Assembly (NCBI RefSeq): GCF_003058325.1
Contig: NZ_CP028843.1
Location: forward strand, 487,501-551,500
DNA length: 64,000 nucleotides
From: Methylobacterium currus
GTDB taxonomy: Bacteria; Pseudomonadota; Alphaproteobacteria; Rhizobiales; Beijerinckiaceae
Reading direction: 5' to 3'
Part shown: piece by piece, positions 25,381-34,644 of the stretch
How the letters are laid out: every line of letters begins with the position of its first letter
Position numbering within the stretch: the stretch's first letter is position 1
Position numbers and translations under genes: made by a program
The notes under the pieces: model-generated
Seen by the model: only the letters and a program-made list of their open reading frames with translations
What the model was told of the DNA's origin: nothing
The model's database searches: none

Positions 25381-26331
25381 TCAGAATGCGTAGCGCACGC
25401 CGCAATACGGCAGCTCCTCGGCGAGCAGCGCCTCGAACCGGGTGAGCCAGCGGCCCTTCCAGCCGCTGCGGTAACGCAGGTTCTCCATCCCGCCCTCGGA
25501 CCGCTTGGTCTCCTGGATGTCGGGGCGCCACAGCAGCGCCTCGGCCTTCGGGTGCCAGCGCAGGTTCACGTCGTGCAGCGCGGCGTTGTGGGTAAGGAAG
25601 ATGATCTCGGCCCTGAGCTGCGCCTTCGCGGCCGGGCCGATCCCGGCATCGAGGGCGCGAAACAGCGCCCGCCAATCGTCCTCCCAGCCCTCGTACAGGA
25701 TCACCGGCGAGAAGTTGGCGTGGACCTCGTAGCCCGCCGCCACGAAGTCGTCGATCGCCGCGATCCGCTCCGGCATGGGTGAGGTGCGCACGTCGACCAC
25801 CCGGGCGATGCGCTCGGGCATCAGCGAGAAGCGGATCCGGGTCTTGCCCTCGGGCGCGTAGGCGAGCAGGTCGCGGTTGACGAACTTGGTGGCGAACGAC
25901 GCCTTGGCGTTCGGGGTGTCGCGGAACAGCGCCACGAGGTCGCGCACGCTGTCGCAGGCCAGGGCATCGACCGAGAGGTCGCCGTTCTCGCCGATGTCGT
26001 AGACCCAGAACCGGTCGTCGATCTGGTCGGGGGCGGGGAGGGGGCCCTGCGCGGCGGCGTGGCGCCGGATCGCCCGGCCGATCGCCTCGGTGTTGACGAA
26101 CAGGGTGATCGGGTTGGCGAAGCCCTTGCGGCGCGGCACGTAGCAATAGGCGCAGGCCATGGCGCAGCCGTTGGAGCTCGACGGCGCGATGAAATGGGCG
26201 CTGCGGCCGTTCGGCCGCGAGGTCAGGCCCTTCTTGACGCCGAGCACCAGGGTCGAGCGCTTGATCCGCACCCAGTCCTCGACCGAGCCGGCATTGCCGT
26301 GCAGCTCCGGGATGTTCCAGTGCGAGGGCAC
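25381..26331 (-). CDS. Spore photoproduct lyase-like radical SAM protein
   Basis: Radical SAM enzyme of the spore photoproduct lyase family. The cluster-binding motif CAMACAYC supplies the three cysteines of CxxxCxxC, in a TIM-barrel-like protein with FVNTEAIGRAI, ATKFVNRDLLAY and RIRFSLMPERIARVVD segments. Bacillus SplB repairs thymine dimers of UV-irradiated spores; this organism makes no spores, so DNA repair or another radical reaction is an inference. Conserved-looking sequence (LLAIDTIYHEPAIETFARG) continues in frame about 32 codons upstream of GTG 26331, to about 26427, without ATG, GTG or TTG. The true start is therefore unusual or mutated. It converges with the NDUFS4-like gene. Confidence 0.82.
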   Translation of the reverse strand: MPSHWNIPELHGNAGSVEDWVRIKRSTLVLGVKKGLTSRPNGRSAHFIAPSSSNGCAMACAYCYVPRRKGFANPITLFVNTEAIGRAIRRHAAAQGPLPAPDQIDDRFWVYDIGENGDLSVDALACDSVRDLVALFRDTPNAKASFATKFVNRDLLAYAPEGKTRIRFSLMPERIARVVDVRTSPMPERIAAIDDFVAAGYEVHANFSPVILYEGWEDDWRALFRALDAGIGPAAKAQLRAEIIFLTHNAALHDVNLRWHPKAEALLWRPDIQETKRSEGGMENLRYRSGWKGRWLTRFEALLAEELPYCGVRYAF

Positions 26332-26479
26332 CGCGATCCGCCGTGCGCCGGGGAAGCGCCCCAGGATCTCCCGGCCGCGGGCGAATGTCTCGATCGCGGG
26401 CTCGTGGTAGATCGTGTCGATGGCGAGAAGTCGGGCGGGTGAATGAGACAGAGGACGGGCTCGGCCGAGGGGACGGGCC

Positions 26480-27646
26480 TCAGGATCTAGGGCGGTCGCG
26501 GGGCTCCAGCAGGGGCACGAGCAGGCTCGCCGCCGCGAAGGCGCCGCCGACGGCGCAGAGCGCCGGCCAGCCGCCGGCCGCGAAGGCCCGGGTGCCGGCC
26601 GAGGCGCCGAGCGCCCCGCCGGCGAAGATCGCGGTGAAGAACACCGTGTTGATCCGCCCGCGGGCGCCGGGGGCCAGCGCGTAGACCCGGGTCTGGTTGG
26701 CGATGAGCGCGGTGTTGATGCCGATATCGATGAGCAGCACCCCGACCGCGAGCGCGACCAGCGAGACCCCGCCGAACAGGCCGAACACCACGAAGGCGGC
26801 CAGCGTCAGCGCGGCCCCGCCGATCAGCACCGGCCGCGGGCTGCGCGTGTCGGCGAAACGCCCGGCGACCGGCGCGCAGAGTGCGCCCGCCGCGCCGATC
26901 AGCCCGAACAGGCCGGCCCCGGCGGGATCGAGCCCGAAGGGCGGCGCCTCGACGAGGAGCGCCAGGGTGGTCCAGAACGCGTTGAAGGCGGCGAAGAGCA
27001 GCGCCTGCGCGAGCGCAGCCCGGCGCAGCACCGGCTGGTGGCGCACCAGGTCGAGGATCGAGCCCATCAGCGCGCCGTACCCGATGCGCGCGGTGGGCGG
27101 CGTCCTCGGCAGCCCGAGCCAGGCGAGGCCGGCGAGCGCCACCGAGAGCCCGGCCGCCCCGACGAAGACCGCCCGCCAGCCGAGCCACGCGCCGATGAAG
27201 CCGCTCAGGGTCCGGGCGAGCAGGATGCCGAGCAGCAGGCCGGTCATCACCTGGCCGACCATCCGGCCGCGCACCGCGTCGGGCGCCAGCTCGGCGGCGA
27301 AGGGCACTGCCTGCTGCGCCGCCGTCGAGAGCACCCCGATCAGGAAGCTCGCCGATACCAGGACGGTCAGGCTGGTGCTCGTCGCCGCCAGGACCAGCAC
27401 GGCGGCGAGCAGCAGGAGCTGCCCGACGATCAGAGTGCGGCGCGGCAGCGCGTCGCCGAGCGGGACGAGGCCGAGGATGCCGAGCCCGTATCCGGCGAGC
27501 GTCGCGGTCGGCACCAGCACCGAGGCGTCGTGGCCGAAGACCTGAACCAGGAGCCCGAGCAGCGGCTGGTTGTAGTAGATGTTGGCGACCGCCCCGCCGG
27601 CGATCAGGCTGAGGCTCAGGCGGGTCGCGGCGGAGAGGGGCGGCAT
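26480..27646 (-). CDS. MFS transporter (drug/sugar efflux type)
   Basis: Major facilitator of 388 aa with 12 predicted membrane helices, probably a proton-driven exporter. The N-terminal half begins with helix 1 followed by NIYYNQPLLGLL, seen in a YbjJ/AraJ-like branch; the loop 2-3 motif region is GLVPLGDALPRR and loop 8-9 is GRFADTRSPRP. ATG 27646 places helix 1 near residue 8. The spore-photolyase-like gene follows on the same strand, so the two may be co-transcribed. Substrate unknown. Confidence 0.9.
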   Translation of the reverse strand: MPPLSAATRLSLSLIAGGAVANIYYNQPLLGLLVQVFGHDASVLVPTATLAGYGLGILGLVPLGDALPRRTLIVGQLLLLAAVLVLAATSTSLTVLVSASFLIGVLSTAAQQAVPFAAELAPDAVRGRMVGQVMTGLLLGILLARTLSGFIGAWLGWRAVFVGAAGLSVALAGLAWLGLPRTPPTARIGYGALMGSILDLVRHQPVLRRAALAQALLFAAFNAFWTTLALLVEAPPFGLDPAGAGLFGLIGAAGALCAPVAGRFADTRSPRPVLIGGAALTLAAFVVFGLFGGVSLVALAVGVLLIDIGINTALIANQTRVYALAPGARGRINTVFFTAIFAGGALGASAGTRAFAAGGWPALCAVGGAFAAASLLVPLLEPRDRPRS

Positions 27647-28104
27647 GAACGCGTCCTGCGTGAGCGCGGCTTGAAGAGGCCCGTCCGGGACGGGCCCATC
27701 TCGGGCGGATGCGGGTCCGACATAGCGGGTTTCCGCGCTGCAGCATGGGGCCTGCCCGCACGGGAGATCCGCCCTGCGGACATGCCGCTTCGTGGGGCGG
27801 AGGCGCGATCACACGCCCGTGAGGCACCTTCCGTGAGCGGGGATCATCGCCACATGGTGCATCGGGTAGGCCGGAAATGCCGGCTTGCTTCGGCGTGGAA
27901 CGCGCCGATATTTTTTTCCGATCGCGGTCGATCGGCTCCCTGACGGGCGAAGCGCGAATCGGGACGACGTACGGAGGCGTTCGTCGTCCCTGGTCCCGGC
28001 CGATGGCCGTGGCGCGGTCGCCTCGGGAGCCGGGTTCGTCTCAGGGCCTGTCAGCGGTGATTCATCCCGCCATCGACGCGATCCACCGCCTAGGGAGACG
28101 GACG
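27647..28104. other. Divergent intergenic region, no gene seen
   Basis: About 460 bases between the MFS start and a small rightward gene. It should hold both promoters. An A/T-rich patch (atatttttttccg, around 27907-27919) stands out against the high GC. No recognisable coding frame was found. Confidence 0.5.
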
Positions 28105-28308
28105 ATGTCGCAGTACCGCGTGCTGTTCGCCAAGCAGATCCTCGGGGTCCCGTTCACCGTCGGGACCGTGGAGATCACCCGCGCCCGCGATCCGGAGCGG
28201 GCGATGCGCGCCGCTGCCCTGCGCTTCGCGCGCCAGCACGGCGTCGAGGATTGGCGCGAGCGGGCCGACCTGGCCGAGCTCGACGGGGTCGCCGCGCAGG
28301 CCTCCTGA
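28105..28308 (+). CDS. Hypothetical protein (67 aa)
   Basis: Unrecognised small soluble protein. A GGGAG site (28093-28097) precedes ATG 28105. The product begins with an alternating beta-like stretch (YRVLFAKQILGVPFTVGTVEI) followed by an Arg/Ala-rich helix (DPERAMRAAALRFARQ), a small alpha-beta layout. It is followed 119 bp later by the DUF1491 gene on the same strand, a possible operon. Confidence 0.65.
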   Translation: MSQYRVLFAKQILGVPFTVGTVEITRARDPERAMRAAALRFARQHGVEDWRERADLAELDGVAAQAS

Positions 28309-28427
28309 CCTCGGCACGGCGGACCGCCGCCCATTCACCGTTCGACGCAGCGCCCGATTGCCCCGCGATCGGGCGCTGTCCTATGAGGGTCCGGCGACGA
28401 CCGGACATCTTGAGGACGCCCCGCCCG

Positions 28428-28769
28428 ATGGCACGCCTGCGCTCCGATTTCTGGGTCGCCGCCCATCTGCGCCGCTGCGCGGTCGAAGGGGTGAGTGCGG
28501 TGCAGCGCCGCCGCGGCGCGTCGGAGGCCGGCGCGATCTTCGTCAAGGTCGACCGCCTCGACGGACGCGCCGACCTCTACGGTCCGGCGCCCCAGGCCCT
28601 GTTCGAGGGAGCGGAGGAGGGCGTCCGCCGCTTCGAGACCCTGATGCGCGAGGCGCTGCCGCCCGACGTCGAGGCTCGCCTCGCGCGTGAGATCCGGTTC
28701 GATTCCGACCTCTGGATCGTCGAGATCGACGACCGGGAGGGGCGGCATTTCCTGGACCTGACGGAGTAG
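28428..28769 (+). CDS. DUF1491 family protein
   Basis: 113-aa alphaproteobacterial protein of unknown function. The family pattern is RLRSDFWVAAHLRRC at the N-terminus, RRGASEAGAIFVKVDRL in the middle and a C-terminal FDSDLWIVEIDDREGRHFL. ATG 28428 is chosen because the family starts at MARLRSDFWV; an in-frame ATG at 28383 is less likely. Cytoplasmic and soluble. Confidence 0.9.
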   Translation: MARLRSDFWVAAHLRRCAVEGVSAVQRRRGASEAGAIFVKVDRLDGRADLYGPAPQALFEGAEEGVRRFETLMREALPPDVEARLAREIRFDSDLWIVEIDDREGRHFLDLTE

Positions 28770-28926
28770 CCCCCTTTGGGCGAGCCTGTCGGGATCGGAC
28801 GGCCCGCTGTCCGCCGGCGCCGGAACGGGGCATAAGGAAGGGCCACCCGTCACGCGGTGGCATCGGCCCTGCCCGCCTTGCGGGGTCGTCGTCCCCGCAC
28901 TGCTCCGTCAGGCCCGCACGCTTCCC

Positions 28927-30111
28927 ATGACGTCCTCCGAACCCAACGCCGCCACGCTGTCTGCCATCACGGATCTCCTCGCCGCCCTGGTGGGCTTCGA
29001 GACGGTCAGCTCCGCGAGCAACCTGCCCCTCGTCGATCACGTCGAGGCCTATTGCCGCCGCCACGGCGCGGCGGTCGAGCGGGTCGTGGACGCGACGGGG
29101 CAGAAGGCGGCCCTGTGGGTCACCGTCGGGCCGCAGGATCGGCCGGGCTACGTGCTGTCGGGCCACAGCGACGTGGTGCCGGTGGAGGGTCAGGACTGGA
29201 CGCACGATCCGTTCCGGCTGACCGAGACCGACGGGCGCCTCTACGGCCGCGGCACCTCCGACATGAAGGGGTTCCTCGCCGTCTGCCTGGCGCTCCTGCC
29301 CGAGATGGCGGCGGCCCCGCTCACCCGCCCGCTGCACCTCGCCATCTCCTACGACGAGGAGATCGGCTGCCTCGGCGTCCGGCCGCTCATCGCCCATCTC
29401 CGCGAGCGGGGCGTTCAGCCCCTCGGCTGCTTCGTCGGCGAGCCGACCGGCATGGCGGTGGTGATCGGCCACAAGGGCAAGTACGGCGCGAAGGCCACCT
29501 TCCGGGGCAAGGCCTGCCACTCGGCGCTGGCCCCCACGGGGGTCAACGCCATCGAGTACGCGGCCCGCTTCATCGACCGGGTGCGGCTGACCGCCGAGGG
29601 CCTCGGCCGCGACGGCGCCCGCGACGACCTCTACGACGTGCCCCACACGACCGGGCTCACCGCCCTGGTCCAGGGCGGCACGGCGCTCAACATCGTGCCG
29701 GACCGCTGCACCGTCGGGTTCGAGTTCCGGGCCATCGCCGCCGACGATCCCCGCGCCCTCGCCGAAACGGTGCTGGCGCATGCCCGCGACGTGCTGGTGC
29801 CGGAAATGCAGGCGCGCGATCCGGCCTGCGGCCTCACGGTCGAGCCGGTGATCGACTATCCTGGCCTCGACATCGCCCCCGACGCGCCCCTCGTGACCCT
29901 GGCCAAGCGCCTCGCTGGCCGCAACGCTCACGCCAAGGTGTCCTTCGGGACCGAGGCCGGCCTGTTCCAGAGCCTCGGCGGCATCCCCTCTGTGGTGATC
30001 GGCCCCGGCGACATCGCCCGCGCCCACAAGGCCGACGAGTATGTCGAGACGGCGGAACTCGCGGAATGCGCCGCCTTCCTGCGCCGGCTGATCGCGGAGA
30101 GCTGCGCGTAG
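28927..30111 (+). CDS. argE: Acetylornithine deacetylase
   Basis: M20-family metallopeptidase of 394 aa that removes the acetyl group from N-acetylornithine in arginine synthesis. Metal ligands and catalytic acids are visible: His and Asp in SGHSDVVPVEG, the bridging Asp in GTSDMKGF, the catalytic Glu pair in SYDEEIGCLG, then GEPTGM and the late GTEAGLF segment. The dimerisation/lid domain lies between (FRGKACHSALAPTGVNAIEYA). The length fits ArgE. It stands alone and is followed by a long perfect palindrome. Confidence 0.92.
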   Translation: MTSSEPNAATLSAITDLLAALVGFETVSSASNLPLVDHVEAYCRRHGAAVERVVDATGQKAALWVTVGPQDRPGYVLSGHSDVVPVEGQDWTHDPFRLTETDGRLYGRGTSDMKGFLAVCLALLPEMAAAPLTRPLHLAISYDEEIGCLGVRPLIAHLRERGVQPLGCFVGEPTGMAVVIGHKGKYGAKATFRGKACHSALAPTGVNAIEYAARFIDRVRLTAEGLGRDGARDDLYDVPHTTGLTALVQGGTALNIVPDRCTVGFEFRAIAADDPRALAETVLAHARDVLVPEMQARDPACGLTVEPVIDYPGLDIAPDAPLVTLAKRLAGRNAHAKVSFGTEAGLFQSLGGIPSVVIGPGDIARAHKADEYVETAELAECAAFLRRLIAESCA

Positions 30112-30214
30112 GACATCCCTCCGCCACACCTCCTCGGTCCCGCTCTTGCGCCGCGCCGCCGGACCTTGGCAGACACGGGCGACGGGCGGCCCGACCTTTT
30201 GCAAGGGACTCTTT

Positions 30215-30259
30215 GCCAAGGAACCCTTCGCAAGGGTCCCTTGCGAAGGGTTCCTTGGC
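30215..30259. terminator. Perfect 22-bp inverted repeat (hairpin) after argE
   Basis: Arms 30215-30236 and 30238-30259 are exact reverse complements (gccaaggaacccttcgcaag.. outward) around a single T at 30237. Shorter copies of gcaaggg lie just to the left (30211 region). No T-run follows, so an intrinsic terminator is uncertain; a palindromic repeat element or transcript-stabilising hairpin is equally possible. It lies between argE and the SDR gene. Confidence 0.55.
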
Positions 30260-30296
30260 ACGGGCGAAGGACCGCCGAACGGGGAGGAGACGGGAC

Positions 30297-31073
30297 ATGA
30301 CGCAGGATCTGGCCGGCAAGGTCGCCTGGGTGACGGGCGCGGGCAGCGGCATCGGCGAGGCGGCGGCTCTGGCCCTTGCGGGGGCGGGTGCCCGGGTGGT
30401 GCTGACCGGCCGCCGGGAGGAGCCGCTCCGCGCCTTGGCGGCGCGCATCGCGGAATCCGGGGCCGAGGCCGTGGTCGAGCCCGGCGACGTCACCGATGCG
30501 GCCCGCATCGGGGCGATCGTCGAGGGCATCGCGGCGCGGTTCGGCCGGCTCGACGTGCTGGTGAGCAATGCCGGCAGCAACGTGCGCGAGCGGCGCTGGG
30601 ACGCCCTGTCGCCGGACGGCGCGCAAGAAGTGATCCAGGCCAACCTGTCGAGCGCCTTCTACGCCTCCCTCGCGGTGCTGCCGCTGATGCGTGGCCAAGG
30701 CGACGGCGTCCTGATCCACACCGCCTCCTGGGCCGGGCGGTTCGTCAGCCCGGTCAGCGGGCCGGCCTACACGGCGGCCAAGCACGCCGTGGTGGCGATG
30801 AGCCACAGCATCAACATGGAGGAATGCGTCAACGGCATCCGCTCGACGGTCCTGTGCCCGGCCGAGGTCGCGACGCCGATCCTCGACAAGCGCCCGGTGC
30901 CGGTGACGCCTGAGGACCGGGCCCGCATGCTCCAGCCCGACGACATGGCGGCGCTGATCCTGTTCGTGGCGACGCGCCCGAAGCATGTCTGCCTGAACGA
31001 GGTGGTGATCAGCCCGACCTGGAACCGCGGCTACGTGCCGGATGCCCGCCTGGGATCGCGCTTGGGTGCGTGA
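30297..31073 (+). CDS. Short-chain dehydrogenase/reductase
   Basis: Classical SDR of 258 aa, an NAD(P)-dependent oxidoreductase. The cofactor motif TGAGSGIG is at residues 14-21. SNAGSN carries the structural Asn, the catalytic Ser is in HTASWAG, and the Tyr-x3-Lys pair is in YTAAKHAV. Arg/Arg after the second strand (TGRREEPL) favours NADP(H). A GGGGAGGAG site precedes ATG 30297. Substrate unknown; the sequence is full length. Confidence 0.92.
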   Translation: MTQDLAGKVAWVTGAGSGIGEAAALALAGAGARVVLTGRREEPLRALAARIAESGAEAVVEPGDVTDAARIGAIVEGIAARFGRLDVLVSNAGSNVRERRWDALSPDGAQEVIQANLSSAFYASLAVLPLMRGQGDGVLIHTASWAGRFVSPVSGPAYTAAKHAVVAMSHSINMEECVNGIRSTVLCPAEVATPILDKRPVPVTPEDRARMLQPDDMAALILFVATRPKHVCLNEVVISPTWNRGYVPDARLGSRLGA

Positions 31074-31168
31074 CTTTCGAGGGTGTGACCCTCGGACCCG
31101 ATCCGGGTCGATGGCTTCGGGAGATCGCCGGGCGGTCGCCCGAAGCCGTGGGCCGGCGCGGATCGCGC

Positions 31169-31411
31169 TCAGGCGCCCTGCGATGGGGCGGCGCCGGCCG
31201 CGTCCGACTCGGCCATCCGCTGCATCTCGTTCCGGTGCAGCCGGCTGAGCAGCATGAGCATGCGGCCCGGCAGGGCCGTATCCTCGGCGGTGAGCGGCGC
31301 CGCGCGGCGCCAGAGGGTGGTGTCCCGCAGGACGGGAAGTTCCCGCACGGGAGTCTGAACCGACCCGGCGGAGGCATCCGGCCGACCCTGCTCGCGAACT
31401 CGGGTACGCAT
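31169..31411 (-). CDS. Hypothetical protein (80 aa)
   Basis: Unrecognised. ATG 31411 has AAGGA seven bases upstream. The N-terminal half is polar and basic, and the C-terminal half is a Leu/Arg-rich amphipathic helix (GRMLMLLSRLHRNEMQRMAE). No signal peptide or membrane span. It converges with the SDR gene and diverges from prmA. Confidence 0.5.
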   Translation of the reverse strand: MRTRVREQGRPDASAGSVQTPVRELPVLRDTTLWRRAAPLTAEDTALPGRMLMLLSRLHRNEMQRMAESDAAGAAPSQGA

Positions 31412-31636
31412 CGTACGATCCTTCAACGGCCGGCTTCTGGCGACCGGCGCCGCTATGAACGCCGACCCGCCGCGCCGGTTCCGCGGGGTTGAGCGACGAT
31501 TCCGTCGCGACAGACCGACCGCGTCGCCCTTGCCACACCGGGCGAGGGCGGCGGAGGGCATCGCGCCGCAAGAGAGATGCCGCGCGGGCGTGACGGGGCG
31601 GTGACGGCGGCCGGCCCGGATGCTATTGGCGCGGAC

Positions 31637-32554
31637 ATGCTCGAAGGCCTGCCGCCCCACCGCCCGACCCACGTGCTGCGTCTCGATACGAACGAGCGCG
31701 CGGCCCGCGCCATGACCGACCTGATCGGCGAGGTGTTCGACCCGACCGAGACCGCGGTCGCGGCCTTCGAGGCCGAGGACGGCAAGACCTGGCACCTCGA
31801 AGCCTACTTCTCCGAGGAGCCGGACGAGGAGGCGGTGCGCGAGCTGATCCGCCCGATCCTCGGCGACGCCGCCGACGGGGCGACCTTCGCGGCGATCGAC
31901 CAGCAGGACTGGGTGCGCGCCTCCCTGGAGGGGCTGAAGCCCGTGCGGGCCGGGCGCATCCTGGTCCATGGCTCGCACGACCGCGGGCGGGTGCAGCCGA
32001 ACGACCTGCCGATCGAGATCGAGGCGGCGCTCGCCTTCGGCACCGGTCACCACGGCACCACGCTCGGCTGTCTCATGGCCCTCGTCGACGAGGTGAAACG
32101 GCGCCGGCCCCACCGCATCCTCGATGTCGGCACCGGCACCGGCATCCTGGGCCTGGCCGCCGCGCGCCTCCTGCACAAAACGGTCGTCGCCGGCGACCTC
32201 GACCCGGAGGCTGTGGCGACCGCGCGGACCAACGCCGCCTTCAACGGGCTCGCCAACCTGATGGCCTTCTACGAGGCGCCGGGCCTGCGACACCCGCTCG
32301 CCCGCCATACCCGCGCCTTCGACCTCGTCTTCGCCAACATCCTGGCCCGGCCGCTGACCCGGCTGGCGCCGAGCCTCGCCCGCGCGGTGGCGACGGACGG
32401 CACCCTGGTGCTCTCCGGCCTGATCCCCCGCGACGTGCCGGGCGTGCTCTCGGCCTATGCCGCTCAAGGGTTCCGCCTGCGCCGGCGCCGCCTGATCGAG
32501 GGCTGGGCCACCCTGGAGCTGCGCCGCGGCGGCGGCGCCGCCCGCCCGCGCTGA
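31637..32554 (+). CDS. prmA: Ribosomal protein L11 methyltransferase
   Basis: Methylates ribosomal protein L11 using S-adenosylmethionine. The 305-aa protein has the N-terminal L11-recognition domain (about residues 1-110), then the Rossmann methyltransferase domain with motif I DVGTGTGILGLAAARL, the preceding FGTGHHGTT loop typical of PrmA, and the FANILARPL motif. ATG 31637 is chosen as the start of similarity. Monocistronic. Confidence 0.95.
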   Translation: MLEGLPPHRPTHVLRLDTNERAARAMTDLIGEVFDPTETAVAAFEAEDGKTWHLEAYFSEEPDEEAVRELIRPILGDAADGATFAAIDQQDWVRASLEGLKPVRAGRILVHGSHDRGRVQPNDLPIEIEAALAFGTGHHGTTLGCLMALVDEVKRRRPHRILDVGTGTGILGLAAARLLHKTVVAGDLDPEAVATARTNAAFNGLANLMAFYEAPGLRHPLARHTRAFDLVFANILARPLTRLAPSLARAVATDGTLVLSGLIPRDVPGVLSAYAAQGFRLRRRRLIEGWATLELRRGGGAARPR

Positions 32555-32717
32555 GCCGCGCATCATCGTTCAAGGAACAGCCCCGACGCTGATCGGTTGT
32601 CCGAGCACAGCCGCCTACCGGTAGGGAGTATGAGCATCCCGGCCGGCGGACGGTCCGTGCGCGCGGGCTGCCAATCCCGGTCTCCGCGGCACGACGAGCC
32701 CCGGAGACCGATCAGCG

Positions 32718-33890
32718 ATGAAGGCCCTCGTCTGGCACGGCACTGCGGACATCCGCTGCGACACGGTTCCCGATCCGACGATCGAGGACGGGCGCGACGC
32801 GATCATCAAGGTCACGTCCTGCGCCATCTGCGGCTCCGACCTGCACCTCTACGACCACTTCATGCCGGGCATGAAATCGGGCGACATCATGGGCCACGAG
32901 ACCATGGGCGAGGTGGTCGAGGTCGGCCGGGACAACACGGCGCTCAAGGTCGGCGACCGGATCGTGGTGCCGTTCACCATCATCTGCGGCCAGTGCGAGC
33001 AGTGCAAGCGCGGCAACTTCTCGGTCTGCGAGCGCTCGAACCGCAACAAGAAGCTCGCCGAGGCCGCCTTCGGCCACACCACCGCAGGCCTGTTCGGCTA
33101 CACCCACCTCACCGGCGGCTATGCCGGCGGTCAGGCCGAGTACCTGCGGGTTCCTTTCGCCGACGCCACCCACATCAAGGTGCCGAAGGGCATCCCCGAC
33201 GAGAAGCTGCTCTTCCTCTCCGACATCTTCCCGACCGGCTGGCAGGCGGCGGTGCAGTGCGACATCCAGCCGGAGGACAATGTGGCGATCTGGGGCTGCG
33301 GCCCGGTCGGCCAGATGGCGATCCGCTCGGCGATCCTGCTCGGCGCCAAGCGCGTCATCGCCATCGATCGGGTGCCGGAGCGCCTGACCATGGCGCGGGC
33401 CGGCGGCGCCGAGACGATCGACCTCACCGAGGAGTCGAACGTCGTCGCCAGGCTCAACGACATGACCGACGGCAAGGGGCCGGAGAAATGCATCGATTCG
33501 GTCGGGATGGAGGCTCACGCCACCACCTCGCTCGATGCGATCTACGACCGCGCCAAGCAGGCGGTGATGCTGGAGAGCGACCGACCGCACGTGCTGCGCC
33601 AGATGATCATGGTCTGCCGCCCGGCCGGCGTGCTGTCGATTCCGGGCGTCTATGGCGGCCTGATCGACAAGATTCCGTTCGGCGCGGCGATGAACAAGGG
33701 CCTGACCTTCCGGATGGGCCAGACCCACGTCAACCGCTGGAGCGACGACCTGCTGCGGCGGATCGAGGAGGGGCAGATCGACCCGTCCTTCGTCATCACC
33801 CACACGGTGGGTCTGGAGCAGGGGCCGGAAATGTACCGGACGTTCCGGGACAAGCAGGACGGCTGCATCAAGGTGATGATCCGGCCATGA
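32718..33890 (+). CDS. Zinc-dependent alcohol dehydrogenase
   Basis: Medium-chain dehydrogenase/reductase of 390 aa. Catalytic-zinc ligands lie in [13 protein letters not shown] and [12 protein letters not shown], the structural-zinc cysteines in [16 protein letters not shown], and the NAD-binding motif in [10 protein letters not shown] followed by an acidic strand end ([10 protein letters not shown]), which suggests NAD. The long insertion after the structural zinc ([20 protein letters not shown]) is shared with the formaldehyde-dehydrogenase-like branch, but glutathione-independent formaldehyde oxidation cannot be claimed from sequence. The next gene starts 24 bp downstream, so a two-gene operon is likely. 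Confidence 0.92.
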   Translation: MKALVWHGTADIRCDTVPDPTIEDGRDAIIKVTSCAICGSDLHLYDHFMPGMKSGDIMGHETMGEVVEVGRDNTALKVGDRIVVPFTIICGQCEQCKRGNFSVCERSNRNKKLAEAAFGHTTAGLFGYTHLTGGYAGGQAEYLRVPFADATHIKVPKGIPDEKLLFLSDIFPTGWQAAVQCDIQPEDNVAIWGCGPVGQMAIRSAILLGAKRVIAIDRVPERLTMARAGGAETIDLTEESNVVARLNDMTDGKGPEKCIDSVGMEAHATTSLDAIYDRAKQAVMLESDRPHVLRQMIMVCRPAGVLSIPGVYGGLIDKIPFGAAMNKGLTFRMGQTHVNRWSDDLLRRIEEGQIDPSFVITHTVGLEQGPEMYRTFRDKQDGCIKVMIRP

Positions 33891-33914
33891 CGATCCAGCG
33901 ATGAGGATCCAACC

Positions 33915-34472
33915 ATGAGTCACTCAGCCATGACACGCACCGTCGATCCCCGCTCCCGCTCCGCGCACGACGCCCTCGCCCGCGGCCTCGGCTGGTTCTC
34001 GATCGGCCTCGGCCTCGCCGAGATCCTGGCGCCCCGGGCTTTGTGCCGGGCGCTGGGCCTGGAGGGCCGCGAGGCCCTGATCCAGGCCTACGGCGCCCGC
34101 GAGGTCGCCACCGGCGCTGCGATCCTGATGAGCCACGATCCGACGCCGTGGATCTGGGGCCGGGTCGCGGGCGATGCCCTGGACCTCGCCACGCTCGCGA
34201 CCGGCTTCGAGGGCGACAATCCTCGCGCCGGCACCCTGGCGCTCGCCACCGCGGCAGTGGCCGGCGTGACGCTGGCCGACATCGTCTGCGTCCAGGGCCT
34301 CACGGCCGACAAGCGCCCGGCGCCGCGAGGGACCTACGAGTACCACAACCGCAGCGGCTATCCCCGCGGCCTCGCCGCCGCCCATGGCGCCGCCCGCGAC
34401 TTCGCGGTGCCGCGGGACTTCCGCATCCCCGGCCCGCTGCGCCCCTGGCGCGACGGGCGGCCAGCGGCCTGA
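33915..34472 (+). CDS. Membrane-associated hypothetical protein
   Basis: 185 aa with three to four hydrophobic stretches (GLGWFSIGLGLAEIL near residue 25; AREVATGAAILMS near 62; TLALATAAVAGVTLADIVCV near 115) and a polar, Pro/Arg-rich C-terminus containing TYEYHNRSGYPRG. This layout is known from short membrane proteins linked to cyclase/dehydrase-like proteins, but no function is established. A start at 33930 is also possible. Closely follows the zinc dehydrogenase gene. Confidence 0.75.
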   Translation: MSHSAMTRTVDPRSRSAHDALARGLGWFSIGLGLAEILAPRALCRALGLEGREALIQAYGAREVATGAAILMSHDPTPWIWGRVAGDALDLATLATGFEGDNPRAGTLALATAAVAGVTLADIVCVQGLTADKRPAPRGTYEYHNRSGYPRGLAAAHGAARDFAVPRDFRIPGPLRPWRDGRPAA

Positions 34473-34510
34473 CGTCATCTCCACTTGATTTGCGCAAGAA
34501 AAATAGGGCG

Positions 34511-34543
34511 CTGGCTCTCCTCTCCGACACGGGAGAGGGGAGG
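34511..34543 (+). terminator. Hairpin downstream of membrane protein gene
   Basis: ctctcctctcc and the facing gggagaggggag pair over about eleven bases with a gacac loop, about 40 bases after the stop at 34472. A T-run is not obvious, so termination may be weak. The same stem type recurs at 63444-63467. Confidence 0.5.
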
Positions 34544-34598
34544 CGCGCCCGCGCTTTGTTCGAGCTGGTCAAGCAAAAACCGTGAGGCACGCAGCGAA

Positions 34599-34620
34599 AG
34601 GACCGCCTCGCGGCGGTCCT
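34599..34620 (-). terminator. Intrinsic terminator of the 54-aa gene
   Basis: aggaccgcc and ggcggtcct form a perfect 9-bp stem with a tcgc loop. On the minus strand it begins 25 bases after the stop codon of the small gene and is followed by a short T-rich stretch (tttcg). Confidence 0.6.
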
Positions 34621-34644
34621 CCCGTTCCCGTCAAGGGAGAAACC

